The notes: generated by a model from the letters alone, not told the origin. DNA of 64,000 bases from Clostridia bacterium (GCA_017533795.1 JAFWIH010000008.1:43315-107314); one strand, 5' to 3'; shown: positions 16,340-25,845, counted from the stretch's first letter. Numbers and translations: made by a program.

Positions 16340-17077
16340 TTATTTTACCTTTCCTGTTGAATAGTCTATGTTTGTACCAGGTTGAACATTGTAAATAAAT
16401 ACATTGTATTTTAAACCTTTTCCATTGTCTTCAACAGAATATGCCTCCATCTCAACACCAGAAGCTAATAAATTATCTCCTTTAAAAACAGGAGTTACTC
16501 TATATAAAACATGATTTTTTTTGTTATTATTAATATATTCAGCAACTTTGTTTTCGAAAGGTAACATACCTTCAACATTAAAATATCTGGTTCCAGTTAT
16601 TAAATTTTTTTCGTTTGCATTTTCATCAGCTAATTGATATCCTATTAGATGGCATCTATTATAAATATATTCACCATTTACTTTTGTTTGTTCCCATCCT
16701 GTAGGTTTTACTTGATTTATGCTTCCTCGTGTTTCACCATTTTTAGGCATTAATTCTTTACAAATATTAGCATAAGCAACACCACATCTCCCTTTTGAGT
16801 CTAAATCACTATATATTTCAAATATATCTGTTGTAAAATCTTTTTCACTAAAATATGGTTCATTATTATTTAATTCTATATAACTTTTGTTAGTATAATC
16901 GGGAATATTATTAATATCAATATTAGAACTAACAATATTGTTTTTTGTATTATAATCATTATTACTTCCAATTACATAATCATTTACATATCTTAAAGCA
17001 AAAAATAAAAGTACAATTACTATAAATTTAAATACTTGATTTGCATTTAACTGATTATTTCTTTTGTTTTTACTCAT
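16340..17077 (-). CDS. Membrane-anchored DNA/RNA non-specific endonuclease (EndA-like)
   Basis: A 245-residue protein with an N-terminal hydrophobic anchor (about 13-32) and an extracytoplasmic beta-beta-alpha-metal nuclease domain. The region around ETRGSINQVKPTGW, YNRCHLIGYQLAD and NEKNLITGTRYFNV matches the EndA/streptodornase group. The histidine in NRCHLIGY would be the catalytic base and the NEKN asparagine the Mg ligand. Relatives degrade extracellular DNA or act in DNA uptake. It sits 16 bases after malQ with no obvious functional link. The domain appears complete. Confidence 0.85.
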   Translation of the reverse strand: MSKNKRNNQLNANQVFKFIVIVLLFFALRYVNDYVIGSNNDYNTKNNIVSSNIDINNIPDYTNKSYIELNNNEPYFSEKDFTTDIFEIYSDLDSKGRCGVAYANICKELMPKNGETRGSINQVKPTGWEQTKVNGEYIYNRCHLIGYQLADENANEKNLITGTRYFNVEGMLPFENKVAEYINNNKKNHVLYRVTPVFKGDNLLASGVEMEAYSVEDNGKGLKYNVFIYNVQPGTNIDYSTGKVK

Positions 17078-17093
17078 TTTTATCTCCTGCCTT

Positions 17094-18413
17094 TTAAAAG
17101 TCTTTTATTCTTACTTTAAAGTCTTCAAAATCTATTAGCTTCCAAGACCAATTATTATCTGAAAGTGTTCCAGGTACATTTATTCTTGCACTATCATCTA
17201 GTCCTAAAATATCTTGAACTGTTATTATCGCAATCTTTGCTTTACACTTCATGCAATACTGCATAATTCCTATGTTAACATTAATATCATTACACTCGTT
17301 ATTTTTTAAAAATGTTTTAAGTTTTTGCTGACCTTCCTCTCCCAATGTTTTATACCATCCATATATTGTTGGACAATCATGATTTGAAGGGTATACTACA
17401 ACATTTTCTGATTCATTATCTCTATCATAAGAGTTTATTAAATCAAGTGAAAATTCTAGTACTTTTTGTCGTGTAAATCCATAATGTTTTCTTAATGCCA
17501 CTGTTTCTTCTCTTATATCTCCAAGATCTTCAATTATAAGATTTTCCACCTTTATATTTTCATCTTTAAACAATTCATCAAAAAATGCATATCCAACACC
17601 ATCTACATACATACCTTCTTTTCCAGTTTTTCCAACTGGTATTTTATAAAATGAATCATATCCTCTAAAATAATCAATTCTAACTTTATCAAATAATTTA
17701 AAATAATGTTTATATCTTTTTATTAAATACTGATAATTTTCTTTTTTTATGTTATCTATATTATATACTGGGCTATTCCATTTTTGTCCTTCACTATTAT
17801 AATAATCAGGAGGTGTTCCTGCTTCAAATGTAAATCTCCCGTTTTCTATTTCGAAGCATTCTGGATGATATATAATTTCCGCTGATTCAAATACTGGATA
17901 TACAGGCATATCTCCAATAATTTGTATGTTTTTAGAATTTGCATATTTTTTTATTTCCGTCCATTGTTTAAACAATATATATTGTAAAAAAAGCCAGTAC
18001 TCGCTTCTACCACCTTTAATTGCACTTGTATATTTTGCGTATTCATGCATTTCTTTTATTTTAGAAAATTCTTTATAGCCTTTACTTTTTTTAAAATTTT
18101 TAAAAGCTTCCTTGTAATATTTTTCTTTGTAATTATCATAAACTGCTCTGTCTGTGTTAGGTCTTGTTTTTGGCTCTTTTATTAGCCCATATTCGTAAAG
18201 TTTATCAAGTGATATATAGTCCTCCTCCAATGCATAGTAACTTAAAGGTGAATATGGTAATCTATCACAAGCATTTATCGGTAGTATTTCCCAATATGTT
18301 ATATTATTTTCGGCAAGAATATCTATAAATTCATATGCTTCATATCCAAAATCTCCTATCCCATATTTACTTGGGAGTGAAAATATCGGCATAAGTATTC
18401 CTTTTTCTTTCAT
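17094..18413 (-). CDS. malQ: 4-alpha-glucanotransferase (amylomaltase, GH77)
   Basis: Transfers alpha-1,4-glucan segments between maltodextrins. The 439-residue product starts LMPIFSLPSKYGIGDFGYEA. The GH77 landmarks are WEILPINACDRLPYSPLSYYA, the nucleophile region VRIDYFRGYDSFYKIP, the acid/base region NLIIEDLGDI and the SNHDCPTIYGWY segment carrying the third acidic residue. It is about 50-60 residues shorter than typical MalQ, mostly through short loops; no active-site segment seems missing. It is followed by the nuclease and a small acidic gene. A minus-strand terminator-like hairpin lies ~70 bases upstream of the start. Confidence 0.92.
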   Translation of the reverse strand: MKEKGILMPIFSLPSKYGIGDFGYEAYEFIDILAENNITYWEILPINACDRLPYSPLSYYALEEDYISLDKLYEYGLIKEPKTRPNTDRAVYDNYKEKYYKEAFKNFKKSKGYKEFSKIKEMHEYAKYTSAIKGGRSEYWLFLQYILFKQWTEIKKYANSKNIQIIGDMPVYPVFESAEIIYHPECFEIENGRFTFEAGTPPDYYNSEGQKWNSPVYNIDNIKKENYQYLIKRYKHYFKLFDKVRIDYFRGYDSFYKIPVGKTGKEGMYVDGVGYAFFDELFKDENIKVENLIIEDLGDIREETVALRKHYGFTRQKVLEFSLDLINSYDRDNESENVVVYPSNHDCPTIYGWYKTLGEEGQQKLKTFLKNNECNDINVNIGIMQYCMKCKAKIAIITVQDILGLDDSARINVPGTLSDNNWSWKLIDFEDFKVRIKDF

Positions 18414-18487
18414 TTATTTCTCTCTTTCGTATAATTTATAAAACGATTATATCACATATTATTTTTGTTTGTATATGATTTTTAAAG

Positions 18488-18519
18488 AAAAAAAAAGATT
18501 TTGTTTTACAAAATCTTTT
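18488..18519 (-). terminator. Terminator-like hairpin upstream of malQ
   Basis: Stem AAAAGATTTTG (18493-18503) with CAAAATCTTTT (18509-18519). Read on the minus strand it is followed by about nine U. No minus-strand gene lies upstream, so it is either an attenuator or a leftover from a lost gene; a TATAAT at 18451-18446 between hairpin and malQ argues for the second. Confidence 0.55.
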
Positions 18520-18657
18520 CTAAAATGGAGCGATTACGAATCTTCTTATATATCAATAGCTAACAATAGATTTATAAAAATAACCTTCATTAACTTGAAA
18601 AAAATATACACTAATGGTACGATATAATAGAATTAATATAATTCAAAGGAGAAAATC

Positions 18658-21412
18658 ATGGAAGAAGATAAATCTTTGGTTGAGGTAAAAAACAATAGAA
18701 AAGGAATAAGAAAAATAATAAATAATGTAGTTGAACTTATAAAATCTAAAGTAAACAAGGACTATGTTTTATCAGAGAATTCTCCAGAATTTTTAAAACG
18801 AAATAAGGATTTAATACTAAAAACTATTAAAAGAAATTATAGTTATTTAGATCAAGTACCAGATGATATATTATTAGAAGAGTTGCAACAAGCATTACTG
18901 CCAACTAATGGAATTATCGATACAGCTTTCAAGAGTGGATATGCACTCAGAGCTAACCCTTTTCGGAGAACCTAGTTCATCAGTATTATTGGGTGAAGAT
19001 GCTAAAATAGCCATATTACAATATCTTAAAATGCAGAAAGTAAATCCTCAAAATGATAATTTGTTTGAACACAATAAATCAGAGTCTCAATGGAGATTAT
19101 CATCGATTTTAGAATATTTAGATGAAAGTTTATTATTAGATGTTGATTTTAAAAAGCAATTATTAGATTTAGCCATCGAAAAAGGTTATAAGATAACAGA
19201 CCATTCACAAACTTATTTAAAGCAAAATAGCATACTTGCAGAAAAATATTATAGAGATTTATTAGAAAATAATAATGTAGATGGATTGTTAACTGCAAAT
19301 ATTTTATCTCCTGAATTGATAAAAAATAAAAGTTTTTTACAAAACTATATTAATATGCTTTCTCAAAAAGGTATTAATAATGATATTATTATTGCCTCAT
19401 TAACACATAATGATGAATGTATAGATGTTTTTAAAACTGATATAGAGCTGTTTCAATCAATATTTGAACAGATAGCACCATCGGATTTAGAAAAGTTTTT
19501 TAGTAGTTTTTTTAGTGATAAGGAAATAAAAGAATTTTTTACAAACCAAAACCAATTAAGTGGAAAATTATTACATCTTAGTAGATTATATGCTAAAGAT
19601 AGTACTATCTTGCAATCATTGAATGGAGATTTACTTGGAGAGAGATATAAAGACATACCAAACTATAAAATGCAATTGATAGCTAAAAATCCAGAATTTC
19701 AAAGTAAAATCTTAGGACTTAATGATTATGAATATAGCTTATATAGTAAAATGACACAATTAGTATCACAAAAAACAGATAGATGGAATAGATTTGAAAA
19801 AAATATAGTTGAGAATTTATCAGATGGATATTATGGAGAATTAATTACTGATTTATATGAACAATCCAAACAAGGAAATAAGATAACTACTAAAGACATT
19901 GAAACATTAACATTTCTACTTTCAAGAGATTGTTCATCAAAATCATTTTTTGATGGATACTTAACTGATTTATTAAAAAGTCAAGGTATGGATGAAAAGG
20001 CTCTAAAACAAGAAGAAGTCAAACATTCTAATAATATATTTAATATTACTAATAAAAAAGAATTAGAACACTTTGAAGAAATCAAAGAGTTGGTATGTGA
20101 TACTATATTAACTAATCCTAGCTTAGATGATGAACAGTTAACAACTCCAATAAGCAAATATTTAGAAAAGTTTAAACAATTGCCTGAACTAGATAGAATG
20201 AAATTAGCTTTATTGGAGAAATACTATAATATGGATTTAAGGGAAGCTGCTAATATTATAAACAAATTTTCAGCAGATATAGACAATATACATGCTAATG
20301 ATGAGTATCAAGCTAGTATAGTAGAACAAATTAAAGCTATAAAAAATATTTTTGAAAGTAATGATATGGATACTTTAAGTCAGGTTGGTAGCTTAGATAT
20401 ATTGATAGAAACAGATTTATCTTCAAGTACATATTTAATTGAGCAAACAAAAGAAATGTTTGAAAAAGTATACAAAGAAGATTTATATATGCCAAAACAA
20501 GAAGATAAAATAGGAACTACTATTTTTAATGGAAAAAATATTGAAGTCTTTGATGCTAACACTGATTTTTCAATGATTGTTAAAAGAATAGGAATTAATG
20601 ACGGTAATTCTCAAGAAATTTGGAATGGAATGACAAAAGACGGAGAATATGAACGAAAAGATTTAAGATATTACACTTGTTGCTCATACATGACAGATGA
20701 AAATATTTTGAAACAAGATAATGATATTGAAGTTATACTTGGTTTTGCACAAGGTACTAATAATTATTCTTTTGATGCCATATATCCACATGACGCCCAT
20801 ACTCCATTTTATGGAGGCGATAGTATTTATAATGATTTAAATAGCTCTTATATGTTACCCTCTACGTTGGAAACAAATACTGATAATAACTATAATGAAG
20901 TTGTAATAAATACATTAGGAATTGATGAACAAGGACAAATGACAAAATTGCAACCAGATTATATTATTTATATAAAAGAAAAAAAAGATTTAGACAATGA
21001 TCCTGTATGGAAAAAATCACAAAAAGTTGCTAGTGAATTTGGAATTCCGATTGTAATAGTAGATAAAGAAAAAATTAAAGAGAGTGAAAAAAGTAAAATA
21101 GCAAGTATGTCTGATACATTAAATGGAAAGCCAAGTAGCAGTGAAGTTTTAAGATTTGTAAAGAAAGTTGAGCATTATATAAGCAGATATGGTACAGAAG
21201 GTATTTTAGAGTGTGCTCCTAAAGAAAAAATGGATTTCTTAAGGCAATATATAGAACAAAAACAGTTAGAGGAAAAAGAAAACATCTCAATTCCTAATAT
21301 AGACACAGTCCCTATTAACAGAGAGCAAACTACTGATAATAGACAAACCATTTTAAGAAGATTAGCTAAATTAAAAGAAGAAAATATTATTACTGGAGAA
21401 GATGGAAGATGA
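18658..21412 (+). pseudogene. Large helical protein of unknown family, split by a +1 frameshift at about 18960
   Basis: The first frame runs from ATG 18658 (AAAGGAG site) for 105 codons to a TAG at 18973. The second frame carries on for over 800 codons to 21412. Reading AAC CCT TTT, dropping one C, then GGA GAA CCT joins them smoothly into a product of about 917 residues. The N-terminal two thirds is helix-rich, Asn/Lys/Glu-rich and cytoplasmic in character, with loose repeats such as SPELIKNKSFLQNYINML. The C-terminal third looks more globular (YYTCCSYMTDENIL, YIIYIKEKKDLDNDPVW, IPIVIVDKEKI). No family is recognised and no membrane segment is present. The last codons overlap a 42-codon gene (ATGA). 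Confidence 0.7.
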
Positions 21413-21537
21413 AAAAAATAAAAAATAATAAGATTATTGATTTAAAAAACAAAAATGAACAAGAAAAATCCATTAAACTTGGTGAGGTATCTAAAAAAAT
21501 TAATTCTATTTTTAAAAAGGCTACTAAAAATCATTAA
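21409..21537 (+). CDS. Very small lysine-rich protein
   Basis: A 42-codon frame whose ATG overlaps the TGA of the preceding large gene (ATGA), with GGAGAAG and GGAAG upstream. The product starts MKKIKNNKIIDLKNK, is rich in Lys and Asn and has an amphipathic tail (EVSKKINSIFKKATK). It lies between the large gene and a strong terminator, so it would be made only by coupled translation. No family recognised. Confidence 0.5.
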   Translation: MKKIKNNKIIDLKNKNEQEKSIKLGEVSKKINSIFKKATKNH

Positions 21538-21547
21538 AAAGGTTTAT

Positions 21548-21585
21548 ACGAGATAGTAAAAGCATTTTTTTGCTATCTCGTTTTT
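21548..21585 (+). terminator. Terminator of the large plus-strand accessory operon
   Basis: ACGAGATAG at 21548-21556 pairs with CTATCTCGT at 21573-21581, followed by a U run. Confidence 0.85.
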
Positions 21586-21731
21586 ATCAGTTTTTTATTG
21601 TTTTTTAATGATTTTCTTATTTTCTTTTTCTAGTTGTTTCAAACTTTTCTTAGGAGTAGGTAAATCTTCTGGCATAGTTCCACCATTTTTAGCAATATGT
21701 TTAATATCTTCAAATGATTTATTATTTTTAT

Positions 21732-22142
21732 CTATTTAAATATATTTTCCTTATGCTCTATCATTTCTGTAGTTGTAACATTTTCTTCAATATTTTTTCT
21801 ATTCTTATTTTTAAAAAGATTATCTGGATTATATTTTTCATGCAATTTTTCTTGATACTGGAGTTCATTTGTATTTAATCTATCTATATATTGTTTTTTT
21901 TGAATTTCATCAACACACCAATAATTATAGCATATCATTCCAATAATCCCTCTAGCTTCATCAAGTAGATTTAATTCTTTTAAAGGTTTATTATAATCAA
22001 AATTACATTCATATTCTTTTGAAGCATTATCATTTAAATATTGTAAAAGATTTTTGGGAATCTTATTAATATCTTCTTGTCTAATTCCTTTTAAATAGTA
22101 AACGACTTCTGCCATCGCATTAGCATTTCTTACATTAACCAT
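21732..22142 (-). CDS. Unknown protein of the accessory island, possibly truncated by a frame break
   Basis: A 136-residue product starting MVNVRNANAMAEVVYYLKGI with the dense central region LDEARGIIGMICYNYWCVDE and a charged Lys/Asn-rich tail. It has no membrane segment or recognised family. It ends at a TAG inside TTTAAATAGAT. One extra A in that run would keep the frame open for about 45 more codons, to a TAA at 21595, adding a tail with MPEDLPTPKKSLKQLEKENK. It may therefore be a slightly longer protein with a one-base deletion. It follows the peptidase-like gene by nine bases and is presumably cotranscribed. Confidence 0.6.
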   Translation of the reverse strand: MVNVRNANAMAEVVYYLKGIRQEDINKIPKNLLQYLNDNASKEYECNFDYNKPLKELNLLDEARGIIGMICYNYWCVDEIQKKQYIDRLNTNELQYQEKLHEKYNPDNLFKNKNRKNIEENVTTTEMIEHKENIFK

Positions 22143-22151
22143 TTTTTACCT

Positions 22152-24155
22152 CTATTCTAGATTTTGCTCATCATTAGTATATTCTATGCTTTCATTTCCA
22201 AGTACATTGTTTCTAGTAGTTTTAATAGCTTTTTGCATAGCAGACAATCTTGTTTTATCATCTTCTATACAATCTGCAAATCCGTCTTTACCTTTTTCTG
22301 CAGCTAATCCTATATGCTCTATGTATTGTAACCTTTTATTACATTCTTGTATTAACTGAGGAATAGCTTCTATACTTGGCTCTATACCTAGTGTTTCCAA
22401 ACCTCCTGTCATTTTATTAGCCTTTATTTGTTCAAAATAATCTTTTAAAGTTTGTATAGCTTTTTGAGGATTTTGTTTATATTGTTCCATATAATGAGGA
22501 TAAACTAGTTGTGCAATCATATACCTTGCCCTATAATCAACATTAGGTTCTGACTGTGCTAATCTTCCTAAAACAAAACCTAGTTGTCCATTTGTTATTC
22601 CATACTTTTTTTGCATTTGAATAATGTCATCTTGTTTTATTTCTCCTTGTTGTTCCTTTATTCTCATTAATTCTAATTTTGCAAATGTTTCTACTCCATC
22701 ATCAAAATGGCTTATAATACATCCTTTTTCTCTATTTACAACATCTTCTATTGTCGCAATACCATTTTCCAATAAATATTGACTTAACATTGCTTCAAAA
22801 CAATGTGGAGTTATTTCACCCATTAAATTTCTGGTAGGATTATCATTTTCAATAAAATCAAATGTATGAGATAGCTCATGTACCAACAAATAAATATCCT
22901 CTATTGTTCCTTTACATGGAACATATATAGCCGATTTTCCATCTTTCGACATTACACATGCTGTTTTAATATGTACAGGCAATCCATCATCTTTAGTTTT
23001 TGAGAAGTCTTCATCTTCGTTTAACTGATACATATTAAAAGCAAAATCACTTTTCCCATCTAAAATATTCTTTACTTTTTCATATAGCTCTTGATCTAAT
23101 CCTTTAAAAAATTGTAAAGCAACATCTTTCGTTTGTTCTTCTGAAAATGGTTTTGTAATTGGGTTAGTATGTCTATCTTTTATGTGTACATCATTAGTCA
23201 TCATTCCAGAAACTCTATGTAACAATTCATAATCTGTACTATTTCTTCTGTTTCGTAAGTTTTCATCTATAAAACTATTTAACATTTGCAATTTATCTGT
23301 TGGTATTTCAAATTCTTTTTCTGATTCTTTTAAATAGCATTGTACCAGTCCTTGTTTTTGCTCATCCGTTAATTCACCAAATTCAGGTATTTTCTCTATT
23401 TCATCTAATAATTGCTTTTTATTTCTACTTTCTTCTCTTTGTCTATGTTGACAATATAGGCTATATGCTCTTTTTAAAGCAGTTCTACTAACTGTATGTT
23501 CTTTAAATTTTTCTAAAAATATATTTTTATCATTTTTGCTAAATGGTAGAAAACCCATTGCAGTTATATAAGCGTTTATATTTTGTAGCATGTTAACTCC
23601 TGTACATGTTCTTTCATAATTCACACCATTTTCTTCAAACCATCTATCTATATCATCAAATATAATTTTGCTATATAAACTATTCTGTAAATTACCACTA
23701 CTATCTATTACCTCTCCACCTTTTCCTGCATAATCTTGTGATATATAAGCTAAATTTCTCCATCCTTCAACTCTTTCATCAACTTTCCCACTCGATAATT
23801 GTACTTGTTGAAAAGATACCATTCTATCCTCATCAGTCATTACATAATACCTTGTTTCTGTATTTCCATTTGTTCTTTTTTCTATTAATTCTTTTGCAGA
23901 ACTTATTTGTGATTCAATATCCTTTTTTAATTGCTCTATATCTTGTGGCGTTAGTACAGACAGCTCACTTCGTTCTTCATATTCCTGTATTGCCTCATTT
24001 ACTATTTCATTTTTTTGTTTACCTCTTAAATCAGCATATTCAGGTTTATTTCTAACAAATGTATCTATTGTAAATTTTTTTAATAACATCACTAATTGTT
24101 CAAATTCTTGCGAATCAGTTTTATCTAATATACTTATTTTTAGTGGTTCACTCAT
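22152..24155 (-). CDS. Putative fusion of a GNAT-like domain and an M3-like zinc peptidase
   Basis: A 667-residue cytoplasmic protein. Residues ~100-230 (RYYVMTDEDRMVSFQQVQL through WRNLAYISQDYAGKGGEV and INAYITAMGFLPF) resemble a GNAT acetyltransferase fold, with YISQDYAGKG in the acetyl-CoA loop position. The C-terminal half has the metal motif HELSH near residue 425. About 20 residues later comes MGEITPHCFEAMLSQYLL, the arrangement seen in M3 (oligopeptidase F) gluzincins, where the second helix supplies a glutamate. The rest is helical. There is no signal peptide. Both domain calls are by motif and layout only. It lies in an island facing the large frame-broken gene. Confidence 0.6.
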   Translation of the reverse strand: MSEPLKISILDKTDSQEFEQLVMLLKKFTIDTFVRNKPEYADLRGKQKNEIVNEAIQEYEERSELSVLTPQDIEQLKKDIESQISSAKELIEKRTNGNTETRYYVMTDEDRMVSFQQVQLSSGKVDERVEGWRNLAYISQDYAGKGGEVIDSSGNLQNSLYSKIIFDDIDRWFEENGVNYERTCTGVNMLQNINAYITAMGFLPFSKNDKNIFLEKFKEHTVSRTALKRAYSLYCQHRQREESRNKKQLLDEIEKIPEFGELTDEQKQGLVQCYLKESEKEFEIPTDKLQMLNSFIDENLRNRRNSTDYELLHRVSGMMTNDVHIKDRHTNPITKPFSEEQTKDVALQFFKGLDQELYEKVKNILDGKSDFAFNMYQLNEDEDFSKTKDDGLPVHIKTACVMSKDGKSAIYVPCKGTIEDIYLLVHELSHTFDFIENDNPTRNLMGEITPHCFEAMLSQYLLENGIATIEDVVNREKGCIISHFDDGVETFAKLELMRIKEQQGEIKQDDIIQMQKKYGITNGQLGFVLGRLAQSEPNVDYRARYMIAQLVYPHYMEQYKQNPQKAIQTLKDYFEQIKANKMTGGLETLGIEPSIEAIPQLIQECNKRLQYIEHIGLAAEKGKDGFADCIEDDKTRLSAMQKAIKTTRNNVLGNESIEYTNDEQNLE

Positions 24156-24236
24156 TTTTCTCTCCTCTAACGATAAATACAGTGATTAATTTAATTGTTA
24201 TTCGTTTTTTTATCATTCATTCTTACCTAAATTCTT

Positions 24237-24650
24237 TTATTTTTTAGTAAGTTTATTATATGTATGAAATCTTTTCTTAGTATGATCAAAATCTATTCTT
24301 CTTTCTACATTTGGATTGCTTGCAAAAAGTGTATCTAATATAGTTGCCAATGTTTCTTGCCCATTATCATAATATATGAGTTTTTTATCAAATGAATTTA
24401 TATAATCTTGATTGTCATTTATAAATTTACTTATTTCTCTTGCTAATGCAACATTTAATTGAGTTTTCTTGTTTATGTATTTCTTATCAACTATAATTGT
24501 TCTAATTTTAACTTTAACTCTAATCATAATTTTGCTACTCATATTTATAACACAAAATGACATTTTTCTCAATGGAATATGGAGATTTTTGATATATTCT
24601 TGTCGTTTACATAAAATCATGGTGTATAATATATGTATTTTATAATACAC
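24237..24650 (-). pseudogene. Probable remnant resembling the C-terminal part of a DUF3800 protein
   Basis: An open frame of up to 137 residues, of which the first ~37 look non-coding in character and no start has a good ribosome binding site. The part from about residue 48 (IIVDKKYINKKTQL through KLIYYDNGQETLATILDTLF) resembles the central RNase H-like strands of DUF3800. The usual closing motif with an Asp in an L-x-x-A-D context is absent; the frame ends HTYNKLTKK. I read it as a degraded or truncated copy, typical of accessory islands. It could also be an unrelated short gene. Confidence 0.35.
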
Positions 24651-24785
24651 TGAAAAATTGAATATTGATATTCCTCTTTACTCATTTAGAGGAGCCATTA
24701 GAATTAAAAGTGCCCAGTGTGTATGTTTTGTTTAAGGGCAATGAATTTAATGAATAGCTAGTTTTAGTGTAAACATTAAATTGCA
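24651..24785. other. Intergenic stretch without recognisable genes
   Basis: AT-rich sequence between the DUF3800-like remnant and the tRNA-Gly terminator. I see only a short palindrome (GAATATTGATATTC) and a weak hairpin (CCTCT...AGAGG), no coding frame with a start and ribosome binding site. Confidence 0.5.
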
Positions 24786-24835
24786 TTAAAAAAGCTGAGG
24801 CAGAAAACTTTCAAAGTTTTCTGCCCCAACTATTG
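24786..24835 (-). terminator. Terminator downstream of tRNA-Gly
   Basis: A near-perfect 13-bp palindrome (GGCAGAAAACTTT, one base, AAAGTTTTCTGCC), extended by GTTG/CAGC pairs and followed on the minus strand by a U run. It terminates the tRNA-Gly transcript and shields the accessory island. Confidence 0.8.
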
Positions 24836-24924
24836 ACTTTCAGCCATTGTGAAATGATATTCACTTTGTTTCCTTCAAATCTGCTTGTATAAAGAATTAC
24901 AAGTGGTTCTACGAAAACACATTA

Positions 24925-24998
24925 TGGAGCAGGTAGTGGGAATCGAACCCACGTCATTAGCCTGGAAGGCTAAGGTTCTACCATTGAACTACACCTGC
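24925..24998 (-). tRNA. tRNA-Gly (anticodon TCC)
   Basis: Minus strand GCAGGTGTAGTTCAATGG begins the acceptor and D arms. The anticodon arm TTAGC-CTTCCAG-GCTAA gives TCC, the T arm has GTGGGTTCGATTCCCAC, and CCTGC plus an encoded TCCA closes it. 74 bases including CCA. It lies downstream of the rpiB-to-site-2-protease operon. Confidence 0.96.
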
Positions 24999-25066
24999 AT
25001 TTCCTCTTAACAATTATAAATTATAAACGTTTATGTTTAACTTGTCAAGAGTTTTTGTGAAATTTA

Positions 25067-25825
25067 TCAAAAAATTCGTAAAATGTCATTATATGTAACA
25101 TATATTGACAATACTATTAATAATGAAAAACCAAGTAATGTAATTGAAGCTTCTGTTTCTTGCTTTAATGGTTTTCTCCTTATAGCTTCTATAATTAATA
25201 ATAAAAGCTTTCCTCCATCTAAAGCGGGAATTGGTAGTAAATTTGTAACTCCAAGTGATACAGAAACTAAAGATAAAATGTATATAAACTCCTTAATTCC
25301 ATTTGTAGAAACTACCACATCAGATATTCCAACTATTCCCATCATTTGATCAGTTTTTAATCCATCTACAATCAAGCTCTTTAAACTTTCTACTATAGAT
25401 TGGCAAAATTCTGCTGTTTGTGAAAGTCCAAAATAAATGTGACTTGCAAAAGTATTATCTATAGGTTTAGCAATCGAAGTCATAAGTATAAAATAAGCAA
25501 TCAATCCAAAAACTATATTTACTGTTGCTCCTGCTATTACAATTGCCATTCTCTTTGGAATACTTGCTTTAGAAAAAGAACCTTCTGCGTCTGAAGCTTC
25601 TTCTTCTCCCTCCATACTAACAAATCCTCCAAGTGGAATAAGTCTTAAAGCATATTTAGTTTCAAGCCCTTGTTTTTTCCATATTACAGGTCCAAATCCA
25701 ATTGCAAATTCATTTACTTTAACTTTGCATATTTTTGCAACTATAAAGTGTCCACTTTCATGTATTATGATTAGAAATCCTAATAAAAATATTATTTTTA
25801 TTGCTGAAATACAAAAACCAATCAA
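25067..25825 (-). CDS. M50 site-2 protease of the RseP type without a PDZ domain
   Basis: Intramembrane zinc metalloprotease of the RseP/RasP type, normally cleaving anti-sigma factors or signal-peptide remnants. The 252-residue product has metal motif H22-E23-x-x-H26 in IIHESGH. The matching C-terminal motif is NLLPIPALDGGK near residue 200, with about four membrane segments. Family members of this locus (with cdsA and uppS) usually have 330-450 residues with a PDZ domain between. Here only ~50 residues (IAKPIDNTFASHIYFGL...) fill that gap and no PDZ is visible. It is the last gene of the rpiB operon, 20 bases after cdsA. Confidence 0.85.
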   Translation of the reverse strand: MIGFCISAIKIIFLLGFLIIIHESGHFIVAKICKVKVNEFAIGFGPVIWKKQGLETKYALRLIPLGGFVSMEGEEEASDAEGSFSKASIPKRMAIVIAGATVNIVFGLIAYFILMTSIAKPIDNTFASHIYFGLSQTAEFCQSIVESLKSLIVDGLKTDQMMGIVGISDVVVSTNGIKEFIYILSLVSVSLGVTNLLPIPALDGGKLLLLIIEAIRRKPLKQETEASITLLGFSLLIVLSIYVTYNDILRIF

Positions 25826-25845
25826 AATATACCTCCATTTTGTCT

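Noticed and set aside
18908-18960. Independent start of the 834-codon frame at ATG 18908
   Set aside because: No ribosome binding site, and the first residues do not continue the pattern; the other frame joins smoothly at about 18960.
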